From assembly GCF_963678635.1 (NCBI RefSeq), contig NC_087063.1, positions 58,474,759 through 58,538,758 on the forward strand: 64,000 nucleotides of DNA, given 5' to 3'. Of this stretch, positions 21,280 to 32,946 are shown one piece after another (positions within the stretch are counted from its first letter, which is position 1; every line of letters starts with the position of its first letter). The notes below the pieces were generated by a model. The model was not told the DNA's origin and did not search any database. It saw nothing but the letters and a program-made list of their open reading frames with translations. This DNA comes from Symsagittifera roscoffensis (lineage: Eukaryota > Xenacoelomorpha > Acoela > Convolutidae). The translations under genes and the position numbers were made by a program.

Positions 21280-24200
21280 GCAAGAAGCACATGATTTTCC
21301 TACCATATTCGTAAAAACTACAAAAAAAATTATCTTCAAAATAGCGTCTTTTCTTCTGTGTGGTGTGATTATAGAATTATACACAAGCGCGTAGAAAGTT
21401 AGCGAATTAAGCATAAAATGCTACAATCGTCTTCAAAAAACAACAAGTAAGCCGAAAATTAAAAAAATATAAATAAAAAAACACTAAAAAAGTTTAAATT
21501 GCGTGAAAATTTTTATGGCCGAGAAAACGCTCAATACAGCTTCCAAAACAATTTTTTTTTAGTAAAACCATGTGTTTTTTAGTCTAAATGGTCAAAATTT
21601 ATGTAAAAGAACGTTACTCGATCGCTTTACTCGCTCGAAAACTCAAAAAGTTCAAACCGGTTTTTCTCAAAACTGGGAAAAATTTATGGAATTGTTATTT
21701 CTTACTTTATTTGAAAATAATCGACACAGAGTAAAGCGGAGCAGTGAAAACTCTTTAACGAGCAAAACCAAACGCGACGAAACTTGAATGAAACCCTGTT
21801 AAACAAACCCAAAGCTGTTGTTTCAGGCAATGAAGTTATGAAATTTAAACTCTTTACGGCCTATCCCTCCTGAAGCGCAGAAAAGCACGAAAAATTAACA
21901 TTTTGCCTTCGAAGCTACCCAGTAAACAATGAATAAGCTCATGTAACATACGCCAAAACCGTTAAATCGAAAAGCATAAAAAGCAGGGCCTCGCACCACA
22001 AACAAAAAATATCGAAAAATTAGGTGGATCAAAATTTTCGTATGTCTCGATAAAAAAGAAGCCCAGCTAGATGTACGTGTTTGATTTTGTATGATTTTGA
22101 TATACTGATGCGGGACGGAATGCGTGATTTCAAAACCTTAGTTGTTTCTCTAAAAAAATTGAGAAGAGTAAAAATATCACATAAAGCAATTTTCCCAAGG
22201 ACATAACATATCTCCTACAGGAAAACAAAGGATTGCCGCTTCAGGAAAAACAAAGGATTGTCGCTTAAAAACCAAAAAGTTTCAAAAAAATTCCTGAAAC
22301 CCATATCTTTTTTCTGCAAAAAAGCAGGTCGTGGCAGCTAATGTACAGAAGATTCCTAAGACCGGGTTTCTATATTGAACATTTGACCTGAGAATTGGCA
22401 CATTAATTTCCGAGAAGAAACAAAAATTGCCAAAAGTTTCAAAACTACTTTTAGGTCCATAACTTAATCTAAAAAAAGTGGCCGTAGCCAATTCTAAGGT
22501 AGGCCTTCAACAACCTGTTGTTTTGACTAAAACTATGATATCGGATTCAGCAGTACAGACAGCAAGAACCGGTCCAAAAAACGGTCAACAAATCAAAACA
22601 ATTGACACTTCGGAGCAACATACATTGTTGTTTAAAAAAAATGGGACATAGCCGTTTATGATGAAAAAAAAGTCACGTCATCAGTAATTTCGATTGAAAA
22701 GAAAACCTCAAATTTGAGAGAAAAGTTTTTAAAAATTTCAAAAAGAGGTCATAAATCAAAAACATTTATTTTTGACCTCTTTAAGCCATAAGTTTCGGTT
22801 TCAAAAAATTTGGGCGTAGTCGAAAATTCGAAAAAAAAATCCACAACCCGTTCTTTAAATTGAACCAAAAAACTCAGATATGGCAGTGTAGTTTTCAACT
22901 AAACTAAAAAACGGTCAGCAAATCAAAAATTTGAATTTTCCGATTGCGTCAGCTTTTTAAAAAATTTTGAGTTGCCGCAAATGCGGTGGGCTTTCCACTA
23001 CTCGCTATCTTAATTGAACGCAGAACCTCAGATTTCGAAAATTAGTTTTAAGAAAGTTCAAAAAGTTTCGACATAACGATCAAAAATTCTAAAAACGGTC
23101 AAAAAATGAAAAAAAATCTTCATTCAAATTAAATTTTCGAGGATTTCAGAGTAGTTCTCAAGAAAAAAGTATTTCAAAAAACGGTCAAAAATCAGAACAT
23201 TGAATTTTCTGAGGTCCATAACTTTTGGCGTAAAAAATTGGACGTCGTTGAAAGTGCAAAGGAGCGTCATCCAACCCATTCTTTGAACTGAAAAAAGAAT
23301 TGACATCAAACATTTAACATTTCAAACATTTGACATCTCTGAGGGCCATAATTTTTCAAGCAAATTCAAAAAATTTTTAAATGGTCATAAAATCAAACAT
23401 TTGACATCTCTGAGGGCCATAACTTTTCAATCAAATTCAAAAATTTTTAAAACGGCCAAGAAATCAAACATTTGACATTTCTGATAGCCAAAGATTTGCG
23501 CGTAGCCGCTGATGCAGTGGAATTTTAGACCTTTTTTTATTCATTGAAACCAAAAAAAAACAAGATTTGGGAGGATAGTTTTTTCAGAAAACTAAAAAAA
23601 ATATGGGTCAAACAATCCCCCTAAAAACTATTTCAAAAACTGCACACAAAGGTGCAAAGAAAAAAGAGGCTAGTGGAGTATGAAGAGCACACTAAAGAGA
23701 GGTTTTTTCATTGACACCCGTTTTTTTAATCGGTAGAAGTTTGAGAAGAAAATTTCTGAAAAGGAAAAAAATTCCCAAGCGTCCAAAATCCAGTCTCATA
23801 CATTTTCATATTATCTGTTTTTACTAAACCGAAGTGACATTTGAGTTTAAAACTAGCAACCGAACAAAAAGACAACTCAATTTCGCACCACTTGTGACGC
23901 AAGAAGCGCATGGTAAACACATGACGCTAACAAATTAGCAAAAAAAAAGATTTGAAACGATCTTACCATTAAAAAAAGGACCAGAAAACGAAAAAAATTT
24001 GATGTTTTAAATTTGCTGTTTTTACGAGAGAATCTTTGTGAGGTTGACTTTGAGAAGAAAATATATAGAGGTTTTTCAGACAAATAAGCTATACTTTAGT
24101 CTAAATGAGAAGCAAGTTGTTATATACGACGAGTTCTATATATGTTTTGCAAGCAAGCTGGTAAACTTCACTCAGAAACAAAAATGACAGAGCTTACGCC

Positions 24201-26122
24201 GAAAAGACATCAGGAAAAAACTCCGACTCTGAAAACATACAAGGAGGCAAAGCTGAGCTTCATACCACTTCCGATACACAAAGCCACCGACTCGTAAAAA
24301 ATGACAAAATGCCTAAAAAACAACACCCGAAAATTTCAAAGGTTTGTTTTCAACTGAAACTCAATGTGATGACAACTTATGAGATAACACAACAAACAGT
24401 ATTGAACTAGCTAGAAAAATTTCGAATTGCGCTACAGATAGCGCTACAATATAGACAGTGGAGAAAAAAGACAGTAAAAAATATGAAAAAATTTACTCGA
24501 AAAAATTACTTGAAAATATAAAAATAAAAAAGTTGAAAAAATTACAGCTAGGAAAAGTTCATGGTTGTATCGGAGGAAGTTCATAAACAGCCTTCAAAAC
24601 AACTTGAAATCATTCATCGAGCGGCAACAAGGACGACAAATTTTGAGTCGAAACCGGTTGAGCCGAAAACAAAACTGTTGTCTTAAAAAATTTCAAGAAG
24701 TTTTGCTAGTCTTTACTACCCATCCACACTGAAGCACCCTAACCTAACTCACACAATATAAAATGACAAAGCCGAAACAACAAACTGTTTAAATATTTAA
24801 AAATTGGAAAAAAAAATGGGCGAAATCAAATTTGGTTAAATTACAAAATACTGAACTTTAGTAATAGCTGCAGTTTAATTTTTTTTAAATTGAAAAAACC
24901 CATTCTTGAAAAGTAAGCCAATAAAAACCCTACCAGATAAAAAATGTGCGTTTTTGAAAGAACGAAGCAACAGAAACTAGTACGAAAACCACGAACCGGA
25001 AAAAAAGTTAAAAAACTTAATTACAACCTGAAACAGTCTTTAGCTAATTACTTCTTAAAGGATGGTTGTTTTATTTGAATTTCAAGAACTTGAGCATGAC
25101 AAGCGATAATTATCATTCCTACTAAAATGTCTATTCTTTGAACAAAGATGTTTACGGGAAAAAAGTCTTATACCCGATCGCAAAACCAATGTCCGGAAAA
25201 AAGCGAGACAGCAGCACAAAAGATTCCGGTAACTTTATTTAGAAAATTAAGTTAAAGTCCCTAAGAAAAGTCGATATTCTGATTTGACAATTCTTGATAA
25301 TCGCGAACGTAAACATATATGCAATGATGAACGCGGTCCGGAAATCTTTACTTTTTAAACTACAATTGACTATACTGAATTTCTGAAAACAGCTCAAGCC
25401 ATGCTAATACTTCCTGTTTCTATGGTGGCGTCTTAATACAACGCCAGAAGTAAATAATAGTATTCTTTCAATTAATCTCCGGATTTCAATTTATTTTAGT
25501 TTTAATTGTCACCTAAACACGCACAATTGTGTCTAGGGCAGTCGACACCTTGATGGGAGAAAAAAAGATGATGCAGAGCAATAATAAGCCGATTGATACC
25601 CTGGGATACACTTAACTTTCATATCACTAAGGACAATCATACATTACACATACGATATGATCAGGTTTTTATTATCTAATTGAAGCATGCATACACACTC
25701 AAGCAATCTGATGAATTACAACAAAAAGCTAATTCAACAGAAAAAATTGAACATTTTGTTCAACTATTGAAAAAAATTTTCAATATTAAGAAACTAAATT
25801 TTATGCACCGCGCATTAAATTACTAATTCAATTACACGAATTGTTCGTCCTATGCAAAGTCAATCAACGAAAGAAATTTTGAAAAAAGATTTTAAAACAA
25901 TTCGCGATGATATTTCGCCCTTTGATATACTGATTATCATATTTACATCTGTTTTAGTTACTTATCACGTCAATTCAATTCACAAGCGAGTTCCGACGCA
26001 ATTCATCAGCAGAAATAACAACAATACAAGCTTCTCAAAAAACAAGCCGTGGAAACATCAATTTCAGCCACGAGTGCTCATTTTGACTAGCAGAAGAATC
26101 GGGTAGTTAATTTCATTTTTTT
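21280..26122. other. Gene-free AT-rich region with degenerate repeats
   Basis: The first 360 bp (to 21642) are shared with 30458-30809. From about 22140 to 23600 runs a loose array in which 'aacggtcaa(a)aaatcaaa' is followed by 'ttgac...tctgaggtccataactttt' every 70-330 bp, a decayed tandem repeat. The rest is A-rich with no recognisable gene. A short plus-strand frame at 25852-26106 has one hydrophobic stretch but no support. Confidence 0.5.
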
Positions 26123-26445
26123 TCGAAAACGAGCGTTTCACTTTTTTAATTACCAGTTTTCAGTCAAAATTTACTCATAAACCTAGGAAAAAATTGCTCA
26201 AAGAAAAAAAGCGATCCAAAGCCAGTTACGGAAAAAATCATGGTCCGTTGAATTAATATCTTTTTCTGTAAAAGCAAACTCTCAGCCAGAACATGTTCGC
26301 ACTTAAACCGAAACTATTTGAAATTGACGAGTACTCCAGAAAAATTGTTAAAATTCATGTGTTGTTACCAGAAAAACACGAAAAAATACTTGTTTTCAAG
26401 TGAGAATACCTTGACAAACCACAATATTAAAATTTTGAAAATAAT
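26123..26445. repeat. Direct repeat flanking the duplicated KCTD3 block (left copy)
   Basis: Matches 30802-31118 with moderate divergence (starting 'tcgaaaacgagcgtttcac', ending near 'ccttgacaaaccacaat'). The two copies lie immediately left and right of the duplicated block 26452-30809, so the block appears to have been placed inside, or amplified together with, this sequence. Confidence 0.65.
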
Positions 26446-26451
26446 TGGGTT

Positions 26452-28180
26452 TACGGGTCTCCAATTGGGTTATATACATTGTTATGGCTCGTATTAGGTC
26501 TCATCGCCGCCAGATTCCATACTTGTATGGTCCCATTTTTATGTCCAGTGAAAACATACTGAGTAGGATCTCCAACTCGTCGCCACTCTTCCGTAATGGA
26601 AAAACAGTTTATCGGACTACTATCAACCGATTCTATCTTATGCACGCATTCTCCGGTCATTGCCGAAATAACAAACATTTCCGTCGCCTTGGGTGTTATT
26701 TTTTGTAGATACCAAACTTGAGAACCTGACAACATATGAGGGCCTATAGGGTTAGCCGCGACGTAATCGTGACTCGAAAAATTTGGCTCCAGGTGCAACA
26801 TCTTGAAACTAGTCAAAGGCATCGGTAGAGGGTTTTTAGACAGGAGTCCTCTAAACCTGCTGACTTGCCAGCATCTGACATGGTTAGTCGGCACAATTTG
26901 AGATCAAATGATTTTCAGCAAGAAGGATTTTAATCACAGGAGATCTATGGACTGCGAAACTAAATAGAAGCTGGGGTCCTTGTCCTATCGTTTCAGCATG
27001 TTCTGAAATCAATTTGACTCGGCCACTAGCAGTTCCATAGGCTATCTCGAAGTAAAACTGGTTTTCCATAGCACCCAGATCAATAACGTTGTTGCTTGTC
27101 GCCAATCGAACATTCAAAGCTGTGATCGCGTCATTTTCTTGATCATGATAAAGATCAGTCAGTATTATCTTATTGTCCTCCAGCCTTACAGGTCAAGTTT
27201 CGGCGTTGGAATACCGAATGATTCCTTTCTTATGGCCGAAAAACATCATTGGTCCACATTCGTCGAAACTAGAAATTGGCTCTACCTATTGGCTCTACCT
27301 TCTGCTATTGGAAGTCCCGGGAGTACTGCCAAACAGCGAAGGACCCTTCATTATTTAAAGTCACAACTTGACGTCGACCGGCGAAAACAAGCGCCGTTAC
27401 ATTCGGAAAAATTGAGAACTTTCCTACAAAGGAAACTGGACTAATTTGGGTGCTGTCCAAATCTACAGACTGTTTCCAAATCAGAAGATCCCATTGTTAG
27501 TCACACATGCAACTATCAATTGTTCTGACCTTTCTTCTCGCGATGACTGTTTTAAAATCTTAAGAGCGAGGAAAGAAGGTTTGCCATCAGGAATTGGCTG
27601 CAGCCAAGTCACAAATGTATTATTCGGACAAGCCTCGCCGCTGAATTGCCGAGTTGAGTAACAGGCTATTTTTGATGCGTATGCAACAGCTATCCATTTA
27701 TCTGTAGCACAAAGTGCTAAAACTTCTTCATTTCTGGACCTTGGCGCCAAAGCTTCCGTATCAGTCCAATCATTAATGGGAAAGTTGTTTTCCATTGGTG
27801 GTTTTATACCACAGAACGCTAAGTTTCCACACGTTGAGCTTTTTAGCTGCTTGCATACTTTAAGTCGATCCATTAAAGGTTGAACGCCGTAGAAATCGGC
27901 TTCATTTAGCATATCATCAATATCAACCCCATTTAGCCGGATGCGTTTCGTCCTCAGAAAGGCGAGGATTTTTCCAAATAGAAGAGGACAGCGATCAACA
28001 AAAAGTGCCCCATTCTCATCACGTGTATGTCTTTGTATTTCTCAACGTCTGCGCTGAAGTCACGAAAAGTTTTCCTCCGACATTGAGACGAACTATCTTG
28101 GACAATTCCAATTCAGTTATTAGCGAACCATCACTGCTTGTTTGAGTTTCAGCTGATTTGGTTTCTTTCACGTTTGCCAT
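26452..28180 (-). pseudogene. KCTD3: Broken duplicate of the KCTD3-like gene
   Basis: Nearly identical to 15170-16929 but disabled. It lacks the last part of the gene (breakpoint at 26452, matching 15170). It also has a net 41-bp deletion in the BTB-coding region near 28027, single-base and 2-base deletions near 27497 and 26886, and a short duplication near 27285 ('ttggctctacc' repeated). The reading frame therefore survives only as pieces. The upstream flank (28181-28844) was copied too, so this is a DNA-level segmental duplication and not a retrocopy. Confidence 0.92.
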
Positions 28181-29105
28181 TTTTTTTACAGCTTTTTAAA
28201 TCATTTTGCCTATCTAAGACCAATTCATCTGAAAACAATAGCAATAAAAACTTTCCATTGAGGCTAATAAAGGGTGTTTCAGAGAGACAAAAGCGAACGC
28301 CTTCGAGCTGTTACCTACGAGCAGCCCAGACCTACTATGACCCATTAAATAATACTCGCCATAAAACTTGATCTACGGTTCTATAACAGCTATTGTTATG
28401 CTTTATTTTGGTTATGATTTGTCTATCGGCAATGATTTGTCAATAGGCTGGAGCTGCTATGAAATTGTTGGCAGTGCTTCATTATCGGACAATCAAATGC
28501 AAAATTTACACAGGATTTCCACTGACTCATTAAAAAAGCTAAAAATTATTCATTACAGCTGTATTGTATCAATCTTAATAGATAAACATACAAATAGTTC
28601 AGAGTAGAAACATGGACTATTCTGATGATAGAGGTGCCGAATGATGGAAAATTTTCAACCAATTAGATTCCTTAGACTTTCTCGTTCGTTGAATGGTTTT
28701 TGGTGATTTATTACAATAGGTGGTAGGTTCAATTTGAATAGCTGGATCGCTATTTGTTTTTAATTCTAATTTTTTCTATTTGTGATTTGTTTCAAAAGCC
28801 AAATTTTTTGGTAAAAGTGTAAACTTTGAAGTTTTGAATAGCATTTCATCTGGCAGAGTTAAGTATTTACAAAAAAAATCTTAGTGCTAGTACAATTGAT
28901 TGAAAATGAAATGACTACTTTATGCATTACAGTTCTGAATTTTAATACCTGCACTATACTCAAAATTACCACCTATTGTAACAAACTCGAAGTCAAAACA
29001 AGGAGAGCCGGTAACTGTACAGAATTTTTTATGCGTGGTGTGATAAAAAAAGATGCCATAGTAAAATAGGCCAAATGGAAAACAAATTTTGTACGAAACG
29101 AAACA
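28181..29105. other. Duplicated upstream flank plus partial repeat unit
   Basis: 28181-28844 copies 16930-17594. From 28845 the sequence differs until about 28990, where it rejoins the end of the 1.26-kb unit ('gccggtaactgtacagaatttt', compare 18752). No gene seen. Confidence 0.55.
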
Positions 29106-30457
29106 ATAAATCGTAAATTAATTTGACAAAATTTTTTTTTTTTTCAAACTTTCTGATTTCCTATGGCGCTAAAAAACTCCATAAACTAATTTTACTCAAA
29201 AAGTGAGTTTTCACGGCCGTTTTTTCTCGACACTGGCAACACTTCTTTGAGTTTTTTAAATTTGTTCGAATCACGGCTGAAAGGTCTTCAATATGACATA
29301 TCACGCAAGCCAGACGGATGATTATTTGTGATAATTGATTTTGCGTGGAAAATACAAAGGTAGAAAAAAAACTAAAGCGCCCAAATACAAAGTTCCTGTC
29401 CATTATTCAAATGGTCGGAACAATAAGGAGAAAGTGATTTGAGGGCAAGTTTTGCTCTACAATTCGTGCAGAAGTCGAATAATTTTTTTGTTTTTCAATT
29501 TTTTAAAATTGATATCCTCAAGTTAATAAATTATTCCAATGCGTTTTGATCTGACACTAATTAGAAATTCGATTTTCTAATTCAAATGGTCGGAAAAACA
29601 AAAAGAAATTGATTTGAGGGCAAGTTTTGCTCTACAATTCGTGCAGTTATCGAATAATTTTTTGTTTTGTTTTTCAATTTTTTTTAAAATTGAGATCCTC
29701 AAGGTAATAAATTTTTCCAATTTTTTTGGATCTGACACTAATAAAAAATTCAATTTTCTGCTTATTTTGCTCTTTGCAGTCGGTCAAATTTTGTCTTGAT
29801 AGCCTGAATTTGTTTACCGAAATCGCAAACTTCTAGATTTCTTTTGCAAAATAAACTTCCAACAATCAGCCCTCTCATCAACAGGGACGCCACCGTAAAA
29901 ACACGGACAGCACGTTGCTGTATCCGTGGCACAGAATGTTCCGGCCAATGATAACAATGAAAAATTAGATCGAAATAAAACCATAATATCAAAAAAATAC
30001 ATTAATTTAATTGAAAACTTTTTTCACTTTTTTCGCCCACTTTTCGATTGTTTTTTTTTATTATGGGACAATTTAGTTAGGTAAAGCCCTGGTGAAAGTA
30101 GAGGTCATTTAAGATGAACTTATGTTGAATTGCACTAGAATTGAATTGAAAGTTCAGTGTGGTTCGTTTAGTTTCGAGTGATTTAATCTCAAAAACCTTT
30201 TCGATTTTCTTTGGAAACGAAATCACAGGTGAAAAATAATTAAATAATTTAATGTGACCTCGTATTCAGAAAGCGCTACCAAGTAAGAAACGCTACCAAA
30301 ATTAAAAAGAGAGAAGGGAAATCAGTTTACTGTGCATTTAACACGGAATGCTTCTTTTTATTTTTTGCTTGTTTGAAGTGTTTAGTTTCTTTAATAGATA
30401 GTAACTTCAACTGAATGAAACAATACAAAAATTCAAACAAGGATAGACGGTTGCTGT
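29106..30457. repeat. Fourth, more diverged copy of the 1.26-kb unit
   Basis: Aligns along its whole length to the units at 17592-21279, with more substitutions and an internal tandem duplication of about 180 bp (29404-29560 and 29585-29745; both contain 'gagggcaagttttgctctac'). It keeps the GC-richer imperfect hairpin at 29902-29928. Confidence 0.85.
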
Positions 30458-31118
30458 GCAAGAAGCACATGATTTTTCTACCATATTCGTGAAAACTACA
30501 AAAAAATTATCTTCAAAATAGCGTCTTTTCTTCTGTGTGGTGTGATTATAGAATTATACACAAAGGCGTAGAAATTAAGCATAAAGTGCTACAACCGTCT
30601 TCAAAAAACAAGTCAGCCGAAAAATGAAAAAATATAAATAAAAAAAACACTAAAAAAAGTTAAAATTGCGTGAAAATTTTTATGGCCGAGAAAACGCTCA
30701 ATACAGCTTCCAAAACAATTTTTTTTAGTAAAACCATGCGTTTTTTAGCCTAAGTGGTCAAAATTTATGTAAAAAGAACGTTACTCGATCGCTTTACTCG
30801 CTCGAAAACGAGCGTTTCACTTTTTTAATCACCAGTTTCCAGTCAAAATTTACTCTTAAATCTGAAAAAAAAAATGCTCAAAGGAAAAAAGCGATCAAAA
30901 GCCAGTTACGGAAAAAATCATGGTCAGTTGAATTAATATCTTTTTCTGTAAAAGCAAACTCTTAGCCAGAACATGTTCGCACTTCAACCGAAACTATTTG
31001 AAATTGATGAGTACTCCAGAAAAACTGTAAAAATTCATGTGTTGTTACCAGAAAAACAAAAAATACTTGTTTTCAAGTAAGAATACCTTGACAAACCACA
31101 ATGGTAAAATTATGAAAA
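30458..31118. repeat. End of the duplicated block and right direct repeat
   Basis: 30458-30809 matches 21280-21642 ('gcaagaagcacatgattttt' to 'cgctttactcgctcgaaaac'). 30802-31118 matches 26123-26445. No gene. Confidence 0.7.
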
Positions 31119-32946
31119 CGACAGATATACGGAAAGGAAATTTGAATTTTTACTGCGTTCAACTCGGGTCTCGTATCTTTTATTTCCAGTAAAATAGCAA
31201 ATTATCATCAACAGCAAGTCATCATAAAATGTTCCGACCTAATTATACAAGGAGAAATTCTGAAACAGCTTTTTATAAAACTTTTTCGCTAGAAAACTTT
31301 TTCTTAATTTTTTTGCCTAGATTTCCTGTTATTTGTTTTTCTACAATTGAACTAGGTTCACAATGGGAAAAAGAGCGGTAACTATACCTAGCAAGCATCA
31401 AATTGTAATTAAAATCAACTTAAGAGATCAGCTTTCCTCTTCAAATTTCCACGAAAAAAAATCAGACCAGTTTTTCACGACACTGGGATGCTTTTAAGAA
31501 ACCCAATCACGGCCATTGGGGCTTCAATATGATACGACACTTGACCCGATAGGAGCCTTCTTCGATGAAATCGAAATTGGCCGGAAATAAATTTTACAAA
31601 ACGGAAACTAGGCTTTAGTTCCTTCCCACTCTGCGAGTGGTCGGAACAAAAAGGCTGAGAAAATTTCATGTTTATTTCCAACATATATTGCAACGATTAA
31701 TGCGGTCCAAGCATACATAATGCGCTGCTTGAACAGAAACTCTTAACATTTTAACAACAATCGACTTCACTGAAGGTATCAGAACACCTCACATCATACT
31801 AGTATTTCCTCTTTTAATGGCTGCGTCTCAAAATGAAACTGCAAGTATACAATGATAGTACGTCTCATTTCGGCTGAATTTCCTGGTTTGAATTGGTTTG
31901 TTGTAAGTTGAGAGCAAAAATGACTATTAGGGCAGCAAATATAAATTATATTTGGGAGACTACTGATTTAATCATAATCATATCATTTAAATAAAAAAAT
32001 GCCTTCAAACAAAACAGAGATGCTACTTCAAAGTTCTGGTATTTGACACCAGTTTCAATGTAAGCTAGATGTAATTTTCAGATTCCCCGCATAATCATTT
32101 CAGGGTGTTACTTAGCTAACTGAATCTAAACGAACAGTTAATCTGAATTAACGAATAATCTGAACTGAAATGATTTTTCAAGGGTAAACAAAATTTGAGA
32201 ATTAAGTTAAATCATAGCGCGAAAGGAAAAAGGGGTTGCATTAGAAAAGGCATTAACAATTTATCAAAATATATTACTTCACAATTTATGAATTAATTAT
32301 CACCCCCAATCACTCAAAGATAACAACACCAAATTACCTAAAAAGAAGGAAAAATAAACAGTTCGAATCTTGCAGAAATCGAAGACTCGGTTGACTCGAA
32401 ATGTTTATTCGAAAAGTTAATCTACGCATTGAAGAAAATTGCAAAAGTGTGACCTTTGAAGGGAAATTAATATTAAAAAGCTAAATTAATTTCAAAGACG
32501 AAGATAGAACCACGAAGAAAACAAACCCATGACTCGGAACTAATATAACTAATTACCAGACAATTACTATCATAAAACATGTTCATAAGTTCACCAGCTG
32601 TTTCATTAAACGCTTCAGCGTTTATCGTTTAATTCAGCATAGTAATTTGTGCTCTAATTCAGCCAAGAAATGGTATGAAAATAAGAAATAAAAGGATAAT
32701 CTAAGAAACTAAGTCTTCAGCAAGAGCAATGAAATGCATTATAAGTAAGGAATTGATAACAGGACTGGGACTGTTGGTTTGCAGACACGTGAGAAGAGCG
32801 TTGGATTTGTCAAAGCTTTCAGATCTGGTCTTCAGATCGAAACTCTTGGGATCTATTTGCCTCGATCTGTTTGTAATTCTAATAGCTGCCGGATTTTTGG
32901 GAACTGAAATCAGTTTCGCGTAATCGTAACTTCGGGTATGACAAAA
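31119..32946. other. Gene-free region downstream of the DEAF1-like gene
   Basis: AT-rich. One more copy of the 'TGGTCGGAA' repeat lies at about 31460-31640. The right end should contain the 3' UTR of the DEAF1-like gene. A 64-codon plus-strand frame at 32729-32923 is unsupported. Nothing else recognised. Confidence 0.45.

Noticed and set aside
25852-26106. 84-codon plus-strand ORF with one hydrophobic stretch
   Set aside because: Short, AT-rich, no homologue recognised, no neighbouring exon or good donor; likely chance.
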